A DNA stretch of 64,000 bases from Rhodoferax bucti (GTDB lineage: Bacteria > Pseudomonadota > Gammaproteobacteria > Burkholderiales > Burkholderiaceae_C). The notes below the pieces were generated by a model. It saw only the letters and a list, made by a program, of their open reading frames with translations, did no database searches and was not told the DNA's origin. Both the position numbers and the translations under genes were made by a program. Each line of letters starts with the position of its first letter. The first letter of the stretch is position 1. This document shows, piece after piece, positions 38,288 to 48,520 of this stretch. The stretch is taken from the NCBI RefSeq assembly GCF_005876985.1, contig NZ_VAHD01000001.1, forward strand, positions 1,054,001 to 1,118,000. The letters run 5' to 3'.

Positions 38288-38461
38288 CTAGCGAAAGATG
38301 CGCCCCAGCCAGGAGAGGTCGCAGCAGTCGGTAAACACATCGGCCATGAGCCAGACCAGCATGCCGCAAAACAGCACGGCAAACCCGCACACGGCCAGCA
38401 AGCGCCCGAATTTGGGGTTGTCAGAAGTCGGGCTGTTGGATTGGAGGCGTGGAGGTGTCAT
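38288..38461 (-). CDS. small single-helix membrane protein coupled to the EAL/HDOD gene
   Basis: 57 residues (MTPPRLQSNSPTSDNPKFGR at the start). Its ATG overlaps the stop of the EAL/HDOD gene by 4 nt (ATGA), so it is almost certainly translated by coupling. One hydrophobic helix (LLAVCGFAVLFCGMLVWLMA) is followed by DVFTDCCDLSWLGRIFR with a Cys pair. I know no family for it. It may tether or regulate the upstream protein; too short for most gene callers, so it may be missed in related genomes. Confidence 0.6.
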   Translation of the reverse strand: MTPPRLQSNSPTSDNPKFGRLLAVCGFAVLFCGMLVWLMADVFTDCCDLSWLGRIFR

Positions 38462-39696
38462 GTCTCCATGCTATCCGCCCAGGCCAGCGATTCCATGTGC
38501 GCGATATTGATCTGTCGCAGCGAAAAGGGCAGCTGGCGAAAGGCGGCTGAGAAGGCAGCTTCATCATCACTTTCGCAGGCCACGACCAGCGCCAACAGGC
38601 CGCCGTAGGGGCCGGTGCCGTGTTGCAGGGCCTCGGCTACGGAATCGTCCAGGCCCAGCTGGTTGAGCAATTGGCCCATCGGCTGCCCCAGCAACTGGTC
38701 GATTTGCGAGAGCAGCCCCACCAGAAATGCCGCGCCGGGGTCGCCGACGTCGGGCGCTGCTTGTACCAGCAGCTCCATCATGCGGCCGCGCACCACGGCG
38801 GCGGTGGCTTGCAGGCTGGCTTGGTCATGGGTTTGGGTGAGCAGCATGGCGGCCCAGCGGGTGAGTCGTGCATAGCCCATCAGCATCACGGCCTGGCGCA
38901 GGGAGGTGACTTTGTGCTGCAAGCCCGTGGCCGCCGAGTTGATGATGCGCAGCAAGCTCACCCCCAAGCCGGCATCTTTTTTGAGCACCACTTCAATCTC
39001 GTCCAGCGGGGCCTGTGCTTGCAGGCGCGCCACGAGCTGGAGGGCCATGGTCTGGCGAGGGGTGAGCACGCGGGACTGGATGGTCTCCGGCATGGAAAAC
39101 CAAAAGCCCTGAAACGCAGGAATGCCCAGCGCCGTCATGGATTCCAGCTGCTCAGCAGTTTCGATTTTCTCGGCAATCAGGCGGGCGCTGGTACGGGCCT
39201 TGGCGGCTTGTACCAGCGGTTTGCGTTGGGCGGGGTCGATGCGCGAGGTATCGAGCTTCACAAAGTCTGCCAACGCCTGCCACGGCTTGTAAACCGGTGC
39301 CACTACGCTGTGTTTGAACGCCAGCCGGAACCCGCGGATGCGCAAGGCTTGCAACGTGGTGCTCAGGCTGGCAATGAAGTCCGGTGCATGTTGTGGGGCA
39401 GGGGGCACTTCGATGACGGTGGTGCTCGGGTTTACAAAGTCCCAATGCGGCCCCTCCAGCCCGGCGTGGACCGAGTGAATGAACACGTCGTGTTTGCTGG
39501 TGGCAAAGGGGGCCGCACTTTCCGCCACCGCATGCAGGGCCAGCGCCATGTCACTCGCTTGCGAATGCGCGCCGCCAGCCAGAGTGCGGTTGAACAGCTC
39601 GTAAGCCACCACGGCACGCTCTGTGTTGACGATGGGTTGGCGAGCGATAGAGATGCGGTCCAGTGCTTCGCTGGACCTAGGGTCTCGGACTGACAT
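38458..39696 (-). CDS. degenerate EAL plus HDOD signalling protein (CdgJ/YuxH type)
   Basis: 412 residues from the ATG at 39696. The N-terminal half is an EAL-like domain in which the EAL signature is YELF and the other metal-binding residues are largely lost, so it probably does not hydrolyse cyclic di-GMP. From about residue 215 the HDOD domain follows (AGLGVSLLRIINSAATGLQH, GDPGAAFLVGLLSQIDQLLG). Proteins of this layout control motility and pili in Vibrio and relatives. A small membrane protein gene overlaps its stop. Confidence 0.9.
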   Translation of the reverse strand: MSVRDPRSSEALDRISIARQPIVNTERAVVAYELFNRTLAGGAHSQASDMALALHAVAESAAPFATSKHDVFIHSVHAGLEGPHWDFVNPSTTVIEVPPAPQHAPDFIASLSTTLQALRIRGFRLAFKHSVVAPVYKPWQALADFVKLDTSRIDPAQRKPLVQAAKARTSARLIAEKIETAEQLESMTALGIPAFQGFWFSMPETIQSRVLTPRQTMALQLVARLQAQAPLDEIEVVLKKDAGLGVSLLRIINSAATGLQHKVTSLRQAVMLMGYARLTRWAAMLLTQTHDQASLQATAAVVRGRMMELLVQAAPDVGDPGAAFLVGLLSQIDQLLGQPMGQLLNQLGLDDSVAEALQHGTGPYGGLLALVVACESDDEAAFSAAFRQLPFSLRQINIAHMESLAWADSMET

Positions 39697-39779
39697 TGCG
39701 ACATTTCCCCCTGCGGCTTTTGTCAGCCAGACTACCGCAGACGGCCTGCGCTTACAAGCGCAGGGTGCATGGAGGCCGC

Positions 39780-41895
<2,116 letters not shown>

Positions 41896-41912
41896 TGCGC
41901 GAAGCCGAATAA

Positions 41913-41934
41913 CAGGTCGGCAAAGGGCGGCCTG
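41913..41934 (+). terminator. possible terminator after pobR
   Basis: CAGGTCGGC and GGCGGCCTG form an imperfect 9-bp stem (one mismatch, one T-G pair) followed by TTTAAAA. Placed 18 nt after the stop; weak compared with the other terminators here. Confidence 0.4.
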
Positions 41935-41942
41935 TTTAAAAC

Positions 41943-41984
41943 TTGACTTTCAGGCTTAATTCGTTATATTTCAATTAAATTGAA
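41943..41984 (+). promoter_or_regulatory. promoter overlapped by a 15-bp palindrome
   Basis: TTGACT (41943-41948), 16-nt spacer, TATATT (41965-41970). The palindrome TTCAATT-A-AATTGAA (41970-41984) begins in the -10 and covers the likely start of transcription, a place where a repressor would block initiation. It drives the small gene at 42002. Confidence 0.65.
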
Positions 41985-42001
41985 TTGAATGAATAAAAGC
42001 C

Positions 42002-42205
42002 ATGTCGCAATCTTCTAAATCCTCGTCGGCGCCGGTGAATACCTTTTGGCTGAACCCCAATGTGGTGGCCCGTATGCAGTCGGGGTTCAAAGCTTGCTTG
42101 TCGAAACCTATCGAAATCCGGGAACCGGAACCCGAGTTCGCATTGACGGTACCGGGCGAGTTGACCGCCATGCCCGACGTGGCGGATGCCAAAGAGTGGC
42201 ATTAA
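42002..42205 (+). CDS. small hypothetical protein
   Basis: 67 residues, soluble, with a Ser-rich start (MSQSSKSSSAPVNTFWLNPN) and an acidic end; no known domain. It lies in an AT-rich stretch unlike its surroundings. Support for it being real comes from a near-ideal promoter and palindrome just upstream; the ribosome binding site is poor (AATAAAAGCC). It could also be a short regulatory RNA region rather than a gene. Confidence 0.45.
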   Translation: MSQSSKSSSAPVNTFWLNPNVVARMQSGFKACLSKPIEIREPEPEFALTVPGELTAMPDVADAKEWH

Positions 42206-42265
42206 AAATCACACTTTGCCTGTTTTAATTTTGTAATAAAGAGCGGACGGCTTCAAAGTAACGGG

Positions 42266-42328
42266 TTGATTTGGCGGCGCATTGCGTAAAATGCACCCGA
42301 AGCCCCAAAACTGAGAAATTTGAATTTC
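42266..42328 (+). promoter_or_regulatory. possible promoter and AT palindrome before the HTH-receiver gene
   Basis: TTGATT (42266-42271) and TAAAAT (42287-42292) with a short 15-nt spacer. Downstream, GAAATT-TG-AATTTC (42315-42328) is a palindrome of AATT character similar to the one at 41970. Both may bind related regulators. Confidence 0.35.
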
Positions 42329-42361
42329 AGTGAGGAATATCCACCCCACTTCCGTCCGACC

Positions 42362-42997
42362 ATGACCAATAGCAGCGATGTCCTGACCACCCAACAAGCC
42401 GCCCGCATCTTGGGCCTCTCCACCACCTCGGTGCAGAAGATGGTGATCAGCGGGGAGCTCGAAGCGTGGGTCACGCCGGGTGGGCATCGCCGTATTTTCC
42501 GCAGTGCCATTGACAAACTGGTGCAGTCACGCGGCACCACCACCAGCAGCGAATCCGGCGCCCGCCCCATGCGCGTGCTGTTGGCAGAAGATGATCCGGT
42601 GCAGGTAGCGTATTTCCAAGCCTTGCTGGCCCGCGGCGGGCACGAGGTGGCGCTCACCGTGGCCAACGATGCCTCGCAAGCGCTGATCCAATTGGAGCGC
42701 CAGCGCCCTGATTTGGTGGTGACGGATTTGATGATGAAGCCATTCGATGGCTACCACCTCATCAATACCATGGCCCAAGAGGCCGCTTACCAGCCGATTG
42801 AAGTGATTGTGCTCACCGCGCTCACCCGCAAAGAGGTGGAAGACGACGGCCGCCTGCCCAACTGGGTCACCCTGTACCAAAAGCCCTTGCAAGCCGAGCG
42901 CCTGCTGGGGTACCTGGATGCGTTGGCGACCCGCCTCAACCGTAGCGGCCAGTTCATCCACGCCCCTGCACAACCCAAGCGCGGCAGCGCCGCGTAA
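42362..42997 (+). CDS. orphan response regulator with N-terminal MerR/excisionase-type HTH
   Basis: 211 residues. The N-terminal 60 residues are an excisionase-like winged helix (VLTTQQAARILGLSTTSVQK, WVTPGGHRRIFRSAIDKLV). A receiver domain follows (MRVLLAEDDPVQVAYFQALL), with the acidic pair in AEDD, the phosphoacceptor Asp in LVVTDLMMKP, Thr in VLTALT and Lys in YQKPLQ. The order is reversed from typical response regulators, whose output domain is C-terminal. No histidine kinase is nearby. The start at 42362 has no strong ribosome binding site; a start 42 nt upstream is possible. Confidence 0.85.
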   Translation: MTNSSDVLTTQQAARILGLSTTSVQKMVISGELEAWVTPGGHRRIFRSAIDKLVQSRGTTTSSESGARPMRVLLAEDDPVQVAYFQALLARGGHEVALTVANDASQALIQLERQRPDLVVTDLMMKPFDGYHLINTMAQEAAYQPIEVIVLTALTRKEVEDDGRLPNWVTLYQKPLQAERLLGYLDALATRLNRSGQFIHAPAQPKRGSAA

Positions 42998-43046
42998 GGC
43001 GCCTGCGGGGGCTCCTGCCGCCGTTGATGCCAGAGAGTAATCCCGT

Positions 43047-44294
43047 ATGACATTTTCTTCCTTGGGTCTCCACGAGACCCTGGTTGCCGCTATGGCGCAG
43101 CAGGGCTATGCCCAGCCCACTCCCGTGCAATCAGCCGCCGTGCCGCCCGCTGTGGCCGGCCGTGATGTGCTGGTATGTGCCCAAACCGGCTCGGGCAAAA
43201 CAGCCGCCTTTGCCTTGGCTGTGTTGCAGCGTTGCAAGCCGGCATCCAGCGCCGGTTTTCGCCATCCCCAAGCCTTGGTGTTAGTGCCTACGCGCGAGCT
43301 GGCGGTGCAAGTGGGCGGTGTGCTCTCGGGGCTGGCGCGTGTTGCGGGTCTGCCGGTGCGTGTGTCGGTGGTATTCGGTGGGGTGTCCATCAACCCGCAG
43401 TTAATGGCCTTGCGCGGTGGCACCGATGTGGTGGTCGCCACCACCGGCCGCTTGCTGGACATCGTTGCGCACAATGCCCTGGACCTGGGCCGGGTAGAAA
43501 CCTTGGTGCTGGACGAAGCAGACCGCATGCTGGACCTGGGCTTTGCCGAAGAGCTGGAGCGCGTGCTGGCCATGGTGCCTGCGCAGCGGCAAAGCCTGCT
43601 GTTTTCGGCCACTTACAGCGCGGCAGTGCGCCGCCTGGCAGAGGCGCGCTTGCGCGATCCGGTGGAGGTCACCATCGACACCGGTATGCAAGCCGCACCC
43701 GACATCATGCAGCGCGCCGTCACGGTTGATCCGTCCCGCCGCACCCAGTTGTTGCGCCACTTGGTGCAGCAAGAGCAATGGCCCCGGGTGCTGGTGTTTG
43801 TCGCCACCAAATACGCCGCCGAAATGGTGGCCGACAAACTTCGCCGGGCGGGCTTGCAGGCCGAGCCCTTCCATGCCCAACTGAGTCAGGGTAAACGCGG
43901 CCAGGTGCTGGCCGATTTCAAGGCCAGCGACGTGCAGGTGGTGGTGGCCACCGACGTAGCCGCGCGGGGTGTGGACATTGCAGGCCTGCCGGTGGTGGTG
44001 AACTTTGATTTGCCTCGCGCCGCTGCCGACTACATCCATCGCATCGGTCGCACCGGGCGGGCGGGCTTGCGCGGCATGGCGGTGAGTTTTGTGACCGCAG
44101 AGAACGCGGCGCACTTCGCGCTGATCGAGAAGCGCCACGCCCTGGAAGTGGTGCGTGAAACAGTGGCCGGCTTCGAGCCAGAGGTGGCGCTGCCCACGGT
44201 GAGCCGCGACCAGGCCGCTGGCGGCGTCAAGGGCCGCCGGCCCAGCAAAAAAGACAAGCTGCGCGCGGCAGGGTTGCTGCCACCCCTCGCCTGA
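43047..44294 (+). CDS. rhlE: DEAD-box RNA helicase, RhlE type
   Basis: 415 residues with all helicase motifs: Q motif region MTFSSLGLHETLVAAMAQQGY, AQTGSGKT, PTRELAVQ, DEAD in VLDEADRMLD, SAT in LFSATYS, ARGVDI and HRIGRTGR. A short basic C-terminal tail follows (KGRRPSKKDKLRAAG). RhlE proteins act in ribosome assembly and RNA decay. Encoded downstream of the HTH-receiver gene with a 49-nt gap. A dispersed repeat follows the stop. Confidence 0.93.
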   Translation: MTFSSLGLHETLVAAMAQQGYAQPTPVQSAAVPPAVAGRDVLVCAQTGSGKTAAFALAVLQRCKPASSAGFRHPQALVLVPTRELAVQVGGVLSGLARVAGLPVRVSVVFGGVSINPQLMALRGGTDVVVATTGRLLDIVAHNALDLGRVETLVLDEADRMLDLGFAEELERVLAMVPAQRQSLLFSATYSAAVRRLAEARLRDPVEVTIDTGMQAAPDIMQRAVTVDPSRRTQLLRHLVQQEQWPRVLVFVATKYAAEMVADKLRRAGLQAEPFHAQLSQGKRGQVLADFKASDVQVVVATDVAARGVDIAGLPVVVNFDLPRAAADYIHRIGRTGRAGLRGMAVSFVTAENAAHFALIEKRHALEVVRETVAGFEPEVALPTVSRDQAAGGVKGRRPSKKDKLRAAGLLPPLA

Positions 44295-44297
44295 TTT

Positions 44298-44343
44298 GCT
44301 ATTAAAAGCATAGCTGCTCGCGCTGATTCTGCGAGCGCTAGAG
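44298..44343 (+). repeat. 46-nt two-stem dispersed repeat, copy F (best copy)
   Basis: GCTAT, 7 nt, ATAGC, TGCTCGCGC, 9 nt, GAGCGCTAGAG. Stem 1 is GCTAT/ATAGC; stem 2 is GCTCGC/GCGAGC. It begins 3 nt after the rhlE stop and is used here as the reference copy. Confidence 0.9.
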
Positions 44344-44505
44344 GGCTAAATGATGCTTCATTGCGCGCCTGGCCTGCCTGAGTGCGTGTGGGCCGCCCGG
44401 GGCGCCTAGCCTGGCGCTGCGGATACCGCGTGGGCTGTGTGTGGACCCGCCTGTAGACCGGCGTGTGTGCCAGCGCGTGGCCAGGGCGCTGCGCCACAAT
44501 GGCCC

Positions 44506-44835
44506 ATGACTGACTTTGCCCCCCCCATCGAGATACCCCCTTCCTTTTTAGCGCTCTATACGCCGGTAGGTCGCGCCAAGCCCACGGCCCCGTGGGCGCA
44601 GGTGCTAGCCGACTATGAGTTGTGTGAAGACATGGCCCACATGCTGGCGCCCACTGCGGCGGATTTGCAATTCAAGCTCGGCGTGACCGAGCAGGACGTG
44701 ATTGCGCGTTGTTACACCGGATTACGTACCGAGCCCTGTGTGCTGTCTGAGCCCCAATCTCGCTGGGTCCTGCAACGAATGGCTGAAATTTTGTCGTGGC
44801 CATGGCAGAATTTTGAAAACGATTTCAAGCCGTAA
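44506..44835 (+). CDS. conserved hypothetical protein
   Basis: 109 residues from the ATG at 44506 (MTDFAPPIEIPPSFLALYTP). Soluble and helical in the second half (YELCEDMAHMLAPTAADLQF, GVTEQDVIARCYTGL). A Comamonadaceae-type hypothetical in my recollection; no function known. It is followed by the regulatory region of the alpha-glucoside operon. Confidence 0.72.
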   Translation: MTDFAPPIEIPPSFLALYTPVGRAKPTAPWAQVLADYELCEDMAHMLAPTAADLQFKLGVTEQDVIARCYTGLRTEPCVLSEPQSRWVLQRMAEILSWPWQNFENDFKP

Positions 44836-44903
44836 CCGGACTGTAACTTTATTGCCGCCTGAGGGCTTGGTCTTCAGGTTTGCCGCCGGTGTGGCTTCTT
44901 TGT

Positions 44904-44919
44904 ACAAAACCGGTTTTGT
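44904..44919. promoter_or_regulatory. 16-bp palindromic operator upstream of the agl operon
   Basis: ACAAAACC/GGTTTTGT, perfect, with the central CG typical of LacI-family operators. About 130 nt upstream of aglK. A second perfect palindrome, GTAATT-T-AATTAC, lies at 44981-44993. No LacI-type regulator is encoded in the window. Confidence 0.6.
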
Positions 44920-45052
44920 TTTTGCAAAAAAACAGCGAAATAAGTGATTATCTAAGGGTTTGCCCGAGGTGTTTTAGGCGGTAATTTAATTACGATCCGT
45001 GAAACTTTGTGGCAGCCGCTTACCGGTTGCGTGTCTCGTCAGGAGCATGTGT

Positions 45053-46057
45053 ATGAGTCAGTCGGATGTCCGCTTGCGCGGAATCGTCAAAAACTACGGC
45101 AAGGCCGATGTCATTCACGGCATCGATCTCGATATCGAGCCCGGCGAGTTCGCGGTCTTTGTGGGGCCTTCCGGCTGCGGCAAGACCACGCTCCTGCGCA
45201 TGATTGCCGGCCTGGAGGAAATTTCCGGTGGCGACCTGAACATTAGCGGCGCCCGGGTGAACGACCTCGGCCCGTCCGAGCGCGGTGTGGCCATGGTGTT
45301 TCAGAGCTATGCGCTGTACCCGCATAAAACGGTGTTTGACAACATGGCCTTCGCTTTGAAGATTGCGAAGACCCCCAAGGCCGAGATCGAGCGCCGGGTG
45401 CGCGAGGCGTCTGACATCCTGCAACTCACCGAATATCTGGACCGTTTGCCCAAGGCACTCTCAGGTGGACAGCGTCAGCGCGTGGCCATTGGCCGTGCCA
45501 TCGTGCGCGACCCCAAGGTGTTTTTGTTTGACGAGCCGCTCTCCAACCTGGACGCTGCGCTACGCACCAAGATGCGTGTGGAGTTGGCCACCTTGCACCG
45601 CCGTCTCGGGGCCACCATGATTTACGTGACCCACGACCAGGTGGAGGCCATGACTTTGGCCGACAAGATCGTGGTGCTCAACAAGGGCCGCGTCGAGCAG
45701 GTCGGCAAGCCGCTGGATTTGTACAACAAGCCTGCGAGCCTGTTTGTGGCCGGCTTCATTGGCTCCCCGCAAATGAACTTTTTGGGTGGTGACTTAGCGG
45801 CGCGCCACAACGTGGCCACCATCGGCTTGCGCCCTGAGCATTTGAAAGTGACCGAAGGCGGCCCGATTCAAGGCACCTTGAAGCATTCCGAGCAGCTCGG
45901 TAACGAAACCTTTGCCTATGTCACTGCCGGTGCATTTGGCGAAATTACCGCGCGCATGGACGGCACATTGGGCTTGCAGCCCGGCGCCGCAATTTCACTG
46001 GGCTTTGCGCCTGAGCATTTGTACAAGTTCAACGCGGACGGCAAGCGCGTTGACTAA
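45053..46057 (+). CDS. aglK: alpha-glucoside ABC transporter ATP-binding protein
   Basis: 334 residues from the ATG at 45053, 7 nt after AGGAG. Walker [10 protein letters not shown], signature [10 protein letters not shown], Walker [14 protein letters not shown] and the switch His in YVTHDQ. The C-terminal regulatory domain of MalK/UgpC type follows residue 235 ([14 protein letters not shown]). Powers uptake through AglF and AglG encoded downstream. In alphaproteobacteria the order is aglEFGAK; here the ATPase comes first. Confidence 0.9.
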   Translation: MSQSDVRLRGIVKNYGKADVIHGIDLDIEPGEFAVFVGPSGCGKTTLLRMIAGLEEISGGDLNISGARVNDLGPSERGVAMVFQSYALYPHKTVFDNMAFALKIAKTPKAEIERRVREASDILQLTEYLDRLPKALSGGQRQRVAIGRAIVRDPKVFLFDEPLSNLDAALRTKMRVELATLHRRLGATMIYVTHDQVEAMTLADKIVVLNKGRVEQVGKPLDLYNKPASLFVAGFIGSPQMNFLGGDLAARHNVATIGLRPEHLKVTEGGPIQGTLKHSEQLGNETFAYVTAGAFGEITARMDGTLGLQPGAAISLGFAPEHLYKFNADGKRVD

Positions 46058-46112
46058 GCCTGTTTCAACAACGCAGCGCGGATGGGCCGCGATGCACCAT
46101 GAGGAGAAGACG

Positions 46113-47414
46113 ATGATGAAGAAAACCGTGATTGCCGGAGCCACCGCTCTGGTGTGGGGTGCCGTAGCCGCTCCGGCAATGGCTGCAGACTACAAAGGGC
46201 CGGACTTGAAGGGTGAAGTCGTCACCATCACCTGCCCGTGGACCGGTGCTGAAGAAGGCATGTTCAAAAAGGTGATTGCCAACTTTGAGAAAGCCACTGG
46301 TGCCACCGTGAAGCACTCTTGCTCACAGAGCTCCGAGCAGCAAATCGTGATCGACATCAAGGCCGGCTCGCCGTCCAATATCTCGGTGTTCCCCCAGCCC
46401 GGTTTGGCCGCCAACATGGCCGCCATCGACGGCCTGAAGCCCCTGGGTGCCAAGGCCCAGGAATGGGTGAAAAAGAACTACGCCGCCGGCAGCTCCTGGG
46501 CGGACTTGGGCACCTACGCCAACAAGGCCGGCAAGAAAGAGTTCTACGGCATGTTCTACAACGTGAACGTGAAGAGCCTGGTCTGGTACGTGCCCGAGAA
46601 CTTCAAGGAAAAGGGCTACAAAGTGCCCAAGTCCATGGAAGAGCTGCAAGCACTGACCAAGAAAATCGCTGCCGACGGTGGCAAGCCTTGGTGTATCGGC
46701 CTGGGTTCTGATGCCGCCACGGGCTGGCCCGCCACCGACTGGGTGGAAGACATGATGTTGCGCACCCAGACCCCTGAGGTGTATGACGACTGGGTCAGCA
46801 ACAAGATGAAGTTCAACGACAAGCGTGTGATTGAAGCGATCGAAGCCTACGGCTGGTTCGCCAAGAACGATGCGTATGTAGACGGCGGCGCCAAGGCCGT
46901 GGCCACCGTGAGCTTCAAGGACAGCCCTAAAGGCTTGTTCGGATCCCCACCCAAGTGCTACATGCACCGCCAAGCATCGTTCATTCCCGCTTTCTTCCCC
47001 GAAGGCAAGACCGACGAAGCCGACTTCTTCTACTTCCCTTCTTACAGCAGCAAGAAGCTGGGCAATCCCGTTCTCGGTGGCGGCACGATCCTGACCATCA
47101 CCAAGGACAGCAAGGGCGCCCGCGCGTTCATGGAATATCTGCAGCACCCCCAGTCGCATGAAATCTGGATGGCTGAAGGCGGTTTCCTGACACCGCACAA
47201 GGGTGTGGACCTGGCTAAGTACAAAACTGCGTCGCTGCGCAAGCAAGGCGAGATTTTGCAAAACGCCACCACCTTCCGCTTTGACGGCTCCGACCTGATG
47301 CCCGGCGCAGTGGGTGCAGGCAGCTTCTGGAAGGGCATGGTCAATTACTCCGGCGGTGCATCTGCCAAAGAAGTGGCTGACGAAATCCAGAAGAGCTGGG
47401 ACGCTATCAAGTAA
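46113..47414 (+). CDS. aglE: alpha-glucoside ABC transporter substrate-binding protein
   Basis: 433 residues. The signal peptide ends at AAPAMA/AD. AglE-type binding protein (ADYKGPDLKGEVVTITCPWT, SPSNISVFPQPGLAANMAAI). The start follows GAGGAGAAG; a second ATG lies one codon later. Captures alpha-glucosides such as maltose, sucrose or trehalose in the periplasm; which one cannot be told. A terminator-like hairpin follows, which would give it a higher transcript level than the permeases. Confidence 0.9.
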   Translation: MMKKTVIAGATALVWGAVAAPAMAADYKGPDLKGEVVTITCPWTGAEEGMFKKVIANFEKATGATVKHSCSQSSEQQIVIDIKAGSPSNISVFPQPGLAANMAAIDGLKPLGAKAQEWVKKNYAAGSSWADLGTYANKAGKKEFYGMFYNVNVKSLVWYVPENFKEKGYKVPKSMEELQALTKKIAADGGKPWCIGLGSDAATGWPATDWVEDMMLRTQTPEVYDDWVSNKMKFNDKRVIEAIEAYGWFAKNDAYVDGGAKAVATVSFKDSPKGLFGSPPKCYMHRQASFIPAFFPEGKTDEADFFYFPSYSSKKLGNPVLGGGTILTITKDSKGARAFMEYLQHPQSHEIWMAEGGFLTPHKGVDLAKYKTASLRKQGEILQNATTFRFDGSDLMPGAVGAGSFWKGMVNYSGGASAKEVADEIQKSWDAIK

Positions 47415-47450
47415 GTATCTCCTCTGACGTCGCCACGCGGCACGTCTTCA

Positions 47451-47479
47451 GGCCGGCGGCTTCGGCTGCCGGCCCTTTT
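47451..47479 (+). terminator. terminator-like hairpin between aglE and aglF
   Basis: GGCCGGCGGC - TTCG - GCTGCCGGCC, a 10-bp stem with one G-T pair and a UUCG loop, followed by CTTTT. It is strong enough to stop part of the polymerases or protect the aglE 3' end. Confidence 0.7.
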
Positions 47480-47515
47480 GAAATCTTTCCCGCAACACGC
47501 AAAAGCATTGATCCC

Positions 47516-48520
47516 ATGACTGATCAAGTCCTCCAGACCCTCTCCGCTGTACTGGTCAGCATTGCGTTCTGCTTGCTGTACTTTGCAGGCTCCAACTTCG
47601 TGTTGGACAAAATTGTGCATCTGCCGATCGGCACCCGTTATGGCCGCGAAATGGCGCGTAACAACGTGCGGCCCTGGCTGTTCATCGCTCCGGCCCTGCT
47701 GCTTCTGGGTACCTACTTGGTGTACCCGCTGTTTGAAACCTTCCGCTTGAGCTTCTATGACGCGACCGGTGAGCAGTTCGTGGGTTTGGCGAACTTCCGC
47801 TGGGTGTTTGTAGACCAAAACTTTTTGCTGACCATCCGCAACAACTTCATGTGGTTGCTGGTGGTGCCTGCTGCTGCCACCGCATTCGGTTTGGTGGTGG
47901 CAGTGCTGGCCGACCGCGTGTGGTGGGGCGGCTTTGCCAAGTCCATGGTGTTCATGCCTATGGCCATCAGCTTTGTGGGCGCCAGCGTGATCTGGAAGTT
48001 TGTGTACGACTTCCGCGGCCCCGACGCTGATCAGATCGGCATCTTGAACGCCATCGTCATGGGCATGGGTTTTCAGCCCCAAGCCTGGGTGACTGTGCCG
48101 TTCTGGAACAACTTCTTTTTGATGGCCATCCTGATCTGGATTCAGACGGGCTTTGCGATGGTGATTCTGTCTGCCGCGCTGCGTGGTGTGCCGCACGAAA
48201 CCATTGAGGCGGCACGCATTGATGGCGCCAGCGAGTTGCAGATCTTTTTCGAGATCATGGTGCCCCAAGTCATGTCCACCATTCTGGTGGTGTGGACCAC
48301 CATCACCATCACCGTGCTCAAGGTGTTTGACATCGTGATGGCGATGACCGGTGGCCAGTGGGATACCAGCGTGCTGGGTAATCTGATGTACGACTGGATG
48401 TTCCGTGGCGGTGGCGATTACGGCCGCAGTTCCACATTGGCGATGGTTTTGATGTTTGCAGTGGTACCGGTGATGGCCTTCAACATCCGCCGCTTCCGTA
48501 CCGAGGAGGCACAACGATGA
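47516..48520 (+). CDS. aglF: alpha-glucoside ABC transporter permease AglF
   Basis: 334 residues, about seven membrane helices. The cytoplasmic EAA loop that docks the ATPase is [20 protein letters not shown]. An N-terminal helix ([20 protein letters not shown]) precedes the core, as in AglF. Its stop overlaps the aglG start by 4 nt (ATGA). Confidence 0.9.
   Translation: MTDQVLQTLSAVLVSIAFCLLYFAGSNFVLDKIVHLPIGTRYGREMARNNVRPWLFIAPALLLLGTYLVYPLFETFRLSFYDATGEQFVGLANFRWVFVDQNFLLTIRNNFMWLLVVPAAATAFGLVVAVLADRVWWGGFAKSMVFMPMAISFVGASVIWKFVYDFRGPDADQIGILNAIVMGMGFQPQAWVTVPFWNNFFLMAILIWIQTGFAMVILSAALRGVPHETIEAARIDGASELQIFFEIMVPQVMSTILVVWTTITITVLKVFDIVMAMTGGQWDTSVLGNLMYDWMFRGGGDYGRSSTLAMVLMFAVVPVMAFNIRRFRTEEAQR

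Noticed and set aside
42253..42666. 137-codon minus-strand frame across the HTH-receiver start
   Set aside because: It opposes a clear HTH-receiver gene and its product has no recognisable domain.
44904..44919. ACAAAACCGGTTTTGT as a terminator of the upstream gene
   Set aside because: As RNA it would have weak A-U stems and a 4-nt CCGG loop; it reads better as a DNA operator.
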